Translations under genes and position numbers: made by a program
Assembly (NCBI RefSeq): GCF_016629525.1
Contig: NZ_AP024269.1
Coordinates: 930,001 to 994,000 of the forward strand
Reading direction: 5' to 3'
Length of the DNA stretch: 64,000 bases
From: Kaistia sp. 32K
GTDB lineage: Bacteria > Pseudomonadota > Alphaproteobacteria > Rhizobiales > Kaistiaceae
The notes under the pieces: model-generated
Databases searched by the model: none
What the model saw: the letters and a program-made list of their open reading frames with translations, nothing else
Told to the model about the DNA's origin: nothing
Shown: one piece after another, positions 60,524 through 64,000 of the stretch
How the letters are laid out: the number at the start of each line of letters is the position of its first letter
How positions within the stretch are numbered: the stretch's first letter is position 1

Positions 60524-61347
60524 GCACCACCTCGCTGCCTCGCAAGGTTGCGATCGTCGCGGTCGCCGTCATCTTCTTCATCCCGCTCTGGTGGCTGACG
60601 ATCAGCGCCTTCCGGCCGACGGATTCGATCTTCCGTTATCTGTCGCCGATCAGCCTCTACACGTTCTGGCCGGACGAGTGGACGTTCCGCAACGTCCTCG
60701 GCGTCTGGAACAGTCCCTTCCGGCTGGCGATCTGGAATTCGATCCTCGTCTCCTCGATCACCATCGCGATCGGCCTCGTTCTCTGCTCGATGGCCGCCTT
60801 TGCCCTCGCGGTCATCGAATTCCCCTTCCGCAACGCGATCTTCGCGGTGATGGTCATCAGCTTCCTCATTCCGTTCGACGCCATCGCGGTGCCTCTGTTC
60901 GCGATCATGCGCTCCTTCGGTCTTCAGGACAGCTATGCCGGCCTGATCCTGCCCGGCATCGGCAACGGGCTCGCCGTGTTTCTCCTGCGCCAGTTCTTCC
61001 TGGGCATTCCGCGGGAGATCCGGGAGGCCGCGGTCGTCGACGGAATGGGATGGTTCCGGATCTACTGGTCGATCTATCTGCCGCTGTCCGTGCCTGCCCT
61101 GGTCAGCGCCGCGATCATCCTGTTCGTGTTCCAGTGGCAGTCCTATCTGTGGCCGCTGCTGATCGCGCCGGGTGCCGAGTACAAGGTCGCCGCGGTCGCC
61201 ATCGCCCAATTCTCCAATGGCTACCAGATCGACTACGGGCTGATCTTCGCGGCGGCCCTGTTCATCGCGGCGATCCCGATGGCGGTGCTGGTCATTCTGC
61301 AGCGCTTCTATTCGGCGTCGATCGCCGCGACCGGAAGCAAGGAATAG
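60520..61347 (+). CDS. Sugar ABC transporter permease, MalG/UgpE type
   Basis: This is a 275-residue permease with six helices. The EAA motif is EIREAAVVDGMGWFRIYWSIYLPLSVPAL. IPLWWLTISAFRPTDSIF at the start and the short C-terminus after ILQRFYS fit the MalG partner. It overlaps the MalF-type gene as ATGA and ends the importer operon before a GC-rich hairpin. Confidence 0.93.
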   Translation: MSTTSLPRKVAIVAVAVIFFIPLWWLTISAFRPTDSIFRYLSPISLYTFWPDEWTFRNVLGVWNSPFRLAIWNSILVSSITIAIGLVLCSMAAFALAVIEFPFRNAIFAVMVISFLIPFDAIAVPLFAIMRSFGLQDSYAGLILPGIGNGLAVFLLRQFFLGIPREIREAAVVDGMGWFRIYWSIYLPLSVPALVSAAIILFVFQWQSYLWPLLIAPGAEYKVAAVAIAQFSNGYQIDYGLIFAAALFIAAIPMAVLVILQRFYSASIAATGSKE

Positions 61348-61353
61348 CGAACG

Positions 61354-61385
61354 GCGGCGCCCGCTTGGCAACGAGCGGGCGCCGC
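61354..61385. terminator. GC-rich hairpin after the sugar importer operon
   Basis: Perfect 12-bp arms GCGGCGCCCGCT and AGCGGGCGCCGC surround TGGCAACG. It starts seven bases after the permease stop. There is no T-run, so termination may be partial and allow read-through to the second LacI gene. Confidence 0.6.
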
Positions 61386-61538
61386 GCTCCGAGGCTCTGC
61401 CGAAGTGGCGCGCCGGTGCGGCGCCTGGTCCTTCAGAGATAAATTCCGTCCACCAAATGAAAGGGTGATAAGAGCTGGGAGACCAGCGTTTCGGCGCGTT
61501 ATCCGGAGAGATTCGGATCAGGAAGGAAGCGGCGCAGA

Positions 61539-62552
61539 GTGAGCGAGAGAAGAGACACGCGGGTGCGATCCATCGACGTCGCGCGGCTCGCCGGGGTCAG
61601 CCGATCCGCCGTGTCCAGGACCTTCACGCCCAACGCCTATGTCTCTCCCGAGACGCGCAGCAAAGTGCTCAAGGCGGCCGCCGCGCTGAACTATCACCCG
61701 AACGCGATGGCCAGAAGCCTGATCACGCAACGAAGCGGGATCATCGGCATCGTCTCGGCGGATCTGCAGAACCCTTATTACGCCAAGATACTGGAAGTGC
61801 TCGGCGGCGCCCTGCGGGATACGGGCCTCGCTCCCCTCGTCCTGTTCGGCGATGAGACCAGCAGCAAGTCCCAGGTCGCCCAGCTGCTCTCCTATCAGGT
61901 CGATGCCCTCGTCATCATCAATGCCGTGACCTCGACGCTGACGGAGAACATCAGCCGGATGAAGGTCCCGGTCGTCGCGGTCAATCGCTATTTCCGGCAC
62001 GACTGGGTGACGTCGATCACCTGCGACAACCAGCACGCCGCCGAGCTGGTCGGAAACCATCTTCTGGATCAGGGCTGCACCCGCATCGGTCTCGTCGCGG
62101 GCAACAGCGATGCCTCGAGCGGAACTGATCGCGAGACCGGCTTCCTCCGGGCGCTGGCGAAAAGGGGCGTTGCGCCCGTTGTCGTCGAGAATGGGGACTA
62201 TACGCATGACAGCGGCGTGGCGATCGCCCGGAAGCTGTTCGGAAGCGGCGCATCCATGGACGCGATCTTCTGCTGCAATGATCTCATGGCGATTGGCCTT
62301 ATGGACGTGGCGCGCAGCGAATTCGGCCTTCGAGTTCCGGACGATCTTCTGGTCGCGGGCTTCGACAACTCCGTCGTCGGCGCGTGGCAATCCTACCGCC
62401 TGACGTCGGTCGACCAGAACGTCGAGCAGATGGTCGAGCTCGCGGTCCACTACATCCAGCGGGCTCTCGAGGACGACGGCAAGGAAGCCGGTCAGTTCTT
62501 CCAGGTCCAGGGCAAGCTCGTGGTGCGAGAGTCGACCGGGCGATCGCACTGA
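61539..62552 (+). CDS. LacI-family transcriptional regulator (second paralogue)
   Basis: This is a 337-residue LacI regulator closely related to the one at 57244 along its whole length. The DNA-binding helix-turn-helix (SIDVARLAGVSRSAVSRTFTP) is nearly identical, which predicts overlapping operator recognition. Ligand-domain segments such as APLVLFGDETSSKSQV and PVVAVNRYFRHDWVTSITCDN follow the same pattern but differ in several pocket positions. The start is a GTG at 61539 with AGGAAGGAAG some ten bases upstream. GCTGG/CCAGC arms (61475-61488) lie in the leader. It closes the sugar-uptake block. Confidence 0.92.
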   Translation: MSERRDTRVRSIDVARLAGVSRSAVSRTFTPNAYVSPETRSKVLKAAAALNYHPNAMARSLITQRSGIIGIVSADLQNPYYAKILEVLGGALRDTGLAPLVLFGDETSSKSQVAQLLSYQVDALVIINAVTSTLTENISRMKVPVVAVNRYFRHDWVTSITCDNQHAAELVGNHLLDQGCTRIGLVAGNSDASSGTDRETGFLRALAKRGVAPVVVENGDYTHDSGVAIARKLFGSGASMDAIFCCNDLMAIGLMDVARSEFGLRVPDDLLVAGFDNSVVGAWQSYRLTSVDQNVEQMVELAVHYIQRALEDDGKEAGQFFQVQGKLVVRESTGRSH

Positions 62553-62640
62553 GCCGATCATCGCCTCGGGCGCGGGCACTCTGACAGCCTCCCGGATTTG
62601 CGCCATCCAGGAGGAGACCCTTACAGAACACCTAGGTCGC

Positions 62641-62790
62641 CATACGGTCCACGGCCTATGGGCAAGGCTCCGTCGCCCCGGCGGAGGCCGGGGCCCATAA
62701 ACACCGGCCAAGAAAGCTTGGCCCAGCCTATCGGCCACAGGGCTGTGTGTCTGGATCCCGGCCTTCGCCGGGATGACGGTGGAGGGTGGC
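62641..62790. repeat. Interspersed palindromic repeat of the 'VIPAKAGIQ' kind
   Basis: The minus strand reads GTCATCCCGGCGAAGGCCGG (from 62776) and, about 100 bases on, GGCCCCGGCCTCCGCCGGGG, two related GC-rich hairpins facing each other around a short unique segment. Translation of the minus strand gives the VIPAKAGIQ pseudo-peptide often mis-called as protein in proteobacteria. It lies in a 512-base gap (62553-63064) in which no gene is seen. Confidence 0.75.
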
Positions 62791-63064
62791 AAGACCCGAT
62801 CAGCACGATGGACGCGGTGTTGCGCGAAGGTCTCCTAAGGAGAGGTCGGGGCAGCTCGCATCGGGCGGCTCGCTGGTTGAATTGCGGGCCACAAACCGAG
62901 GCAGGAACCGGGTCATCCGGGGCAGTTTTTCCCCCGCCGGTGGCCGCCACGCAACATTTGGGTCGTAACCGTACGAGCGACGCCGGCGACGCAAGATTCG
63001 ATTGTTCTCCGACCGAATTGGGACTAGCAGTCAGGCCCCCGAATCCCCTGACGGCGTGCCCCCA

Positions 63065-64000
63065 ATGAACGAAATGAGCGCAATCGCGGAGATCGCCACG
63101 GCCTCCGCAAGGGATCAGATCCTGATCGGTGCGGACTTCGTCCAGAAGGGGGCGCCGGGGGAGCGGCTCGACCGCTATTTCGCCGGATTGGCGAGCCAGT
63201 TCGACGTCGCCCCCGCCGTGATTTCGGGCGGCCGGGTCTGGTCCTATCGCGAGATGGACACCTGCGCCAACCAGTTCGCCCGCCTGCTGATCGAGCGCGG
63301 CGTCAAGGCCGGCGACCGGATCGGCCTGCTGCTCGATCGTTCCGCCGAGACCTATATCGCTGTACTTGCCGTGATGAAGGCAGGCGCCGCCTTCGTGCCG
63401 CTCGCGACCGCCTTCCCGGAAGACCGGATGATCATGATCATCGAGGATGCCGGGATCAGCATGGTCATCAGCGTCTCCGACTATGCGGCGCGGGTGGCGC
63501 GGCTGCCGGTGCCGCATATCTCGATCGACGCGGCGCGGTCCGAGATCGAGCTGAAGTCCGCCGACGTGCCGACGCCGATCGGGCCGGACGACACCACCTG
63601 CTACATCCTCTACACCTCGGGGACGACCGGCAAGCCCAAGGGCGTCGTCGTCACCCATCAGAGCTTCTGCAATTTCATCCGCGTCGCCGCCGCCTCCTAC
63701 GGCTACCGGCCGGGTGACCGCATCTATCAGGGCATGACGATCGCCTTCGATTTCTCCTCGGAGGAGATCTGGGTGCCGTTCGCCGCCGGCGCCACCGTCG
63801 TGCCGGCGCCGGGGCAGCAGCCGCTGGTGGGCGAGGAGCTGGCCGATTTCCTGCGCCAGCACGAGATCACCTGCATGGCTTGCAGCCCGACGCTGCTGTC
63901 CTCGGTGGAAACCGACGTGCCGAGCCTGCGCGCCATTCTGGTCGGCGGCGAGGCCTGCTCGCCCAAGCTGGTCAAGCGCTGGGCGAAGCCGGGCCGGCAG
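63065..64000 (+). CDS. Adenylate-forming (AMP-binding, NRPS-like) enzyme, N-terminal part; 3' end outside window
   Basis: The first 312 residues of an adenylation domain are present. The frame is open to the window end. The ATP-binding P-loop YILYTSGTTGKPKGVVVTHQSF (core motif A3), the earlier GVKAGDRIGLLLDRSAETYIAVLAVMKAGAAFVPL (A1-A2 region) and the A4-like FDFSSEEIWVPFAAGATVV are clear. A4 with EEIW is seen in amino-acid-activating NRPS domains. It may be a stand-alone A domain or the start of an NRPS-like membrane enzyme of the poly-lysine-synthetase kind. What follows is unseen. ATGs at 63065 and 63074 are both possible starts. Confidence 0.88.
   Translation, partial: MNEMSAIAEIATASARDQILIGADFVQKGAPGERLDRYFAGLASQFDVAPAVISGGRVWSYREMDTCANQFARLLIERGVKAGDRIGLLLDRSAETYIAVLAVMKAGAAFVPLATAFPEDRMIMIIEDAGISMVISVSDYAARVARLPVPHISIDAARSEIELKSADVPTPIGPDDTTCYILYTSGTTGKPKGVVVTHQSFCNFIRVAAASYGYRPGDRIYQGMTIAFDFSSEEIWVPFAAGATVVPAPGQQPLVGEELADFLRQHEITCMACSPTLLSSVETDVPSLRAILVGGEACSPKLVKRWAKPGRQ

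Noticed and set aside
62621..62790. Minus-strand protein-like translation containing VIPAKAGIQ
   Set aside because: This peptide string is a known by-product of an interspersed repeat rather than a gene.

Overview
This is a high-GC, densely coded bacterial window with strong G/C third-position bias. It looks like chromosome of an alphaproteobacterium, most likely Hyphomicrobiales/Rhizobiales. The reasons are the wealth of ABC uptake systems with dedicated GntR, LacI, ROK and LysR regulators, the many ATGA/GTGA start-stop overlaps, and an interspersed palindromic repeat (62641-62790) of the kind that reads as a 'VIPAKAGIQ' pseudo-peptide. The genus cannot be fixed by eye. No rRNA, tRNA, CRISPR array, insertion sequence or phage gene was seen.

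Left part (1-14764). The 3' end of a P-type cation ATPase is followed by an aldo/keto reductase, then (minus) a bile-acid-symporter-like permease and a ROK regulator. Divergent from these are a bicupin and two complete substrate-binding protein/ATPase/permease importers of the nitrate/sulfonate/pyrimidine-precursor type (5616-8489 and 9785-12455). The importers flank a fumarylacetoacetate-hydrolase-family enzyme. The second importer runs on into an FCD-type GntR regulator and a gamma-glutamyltransferase-family hydrolase. 

Aromatic/branched-chain-type catabolic block (14833-26798). An FCD GntR regulator and a GST face a seven-gene operon: FAD hydroxylase of the MhpA type, a full LIV-type ABC importer (binding protein, two ATPases, two permeases) and a rhodanese-type sulfurtransferase. 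An aldehyde dehydrogenase and a GMC oxidoreductase follow as a divergent pair. Both divergent promoters in the block carry GntR-like palindromes.

Surface-glycan island (26860-36970). Eight minus-strand genes form a probable operon. In transcription order they are a pyruvyltransferase-like/GT-B fusion, a DUF707-like glycosyltransferase, a GT2, a DegT aminotransferase, a membrane-anchored GT2 with a duplicated coiled-coil tail, a class I methyltransferase, a protein carrying the full set of eukaryotic-type protein arginine methyltransferase (PRMT) motifs, and a FemAB/GNAT-like acyltransferase. About 1.7 kb without a convincing gene lies upstream, with a strikingly AT-rich stretch (about 37060-37370). 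This island is the most unusual part of the window.

Middle (38739-42117): an ArsR/SRPBCC pair with a palindromic operator over its start codon, a methyltransferase and an ABC-F ATPase. 

Organosulfur-type operon (42143-49476, minus). An SsuA/C/B-type importer, SsuD-like and other flavin monooxygenases, an alpha/beta hydrolase, a cysteine-synthase-like PLP enzyme and a GNAT form eight genes transcribed away from a LysR regulator (49816-50769).

Right part (50856-64000). A quinone-oxidoreductase-like MDR precedes a sugar/polyol block. The block has minus-strand UgpC-type ATPase, nucleoside hydrolase, YghZ-type reductase and mannitol 2-dehydrogenase. Plus-strand genes are a LacI regulator, a sugar-binding protein, two permeases and a second, closely related LacI regulator. 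The window ends inside an adenylate-forming (NRPS-like) enzyme.
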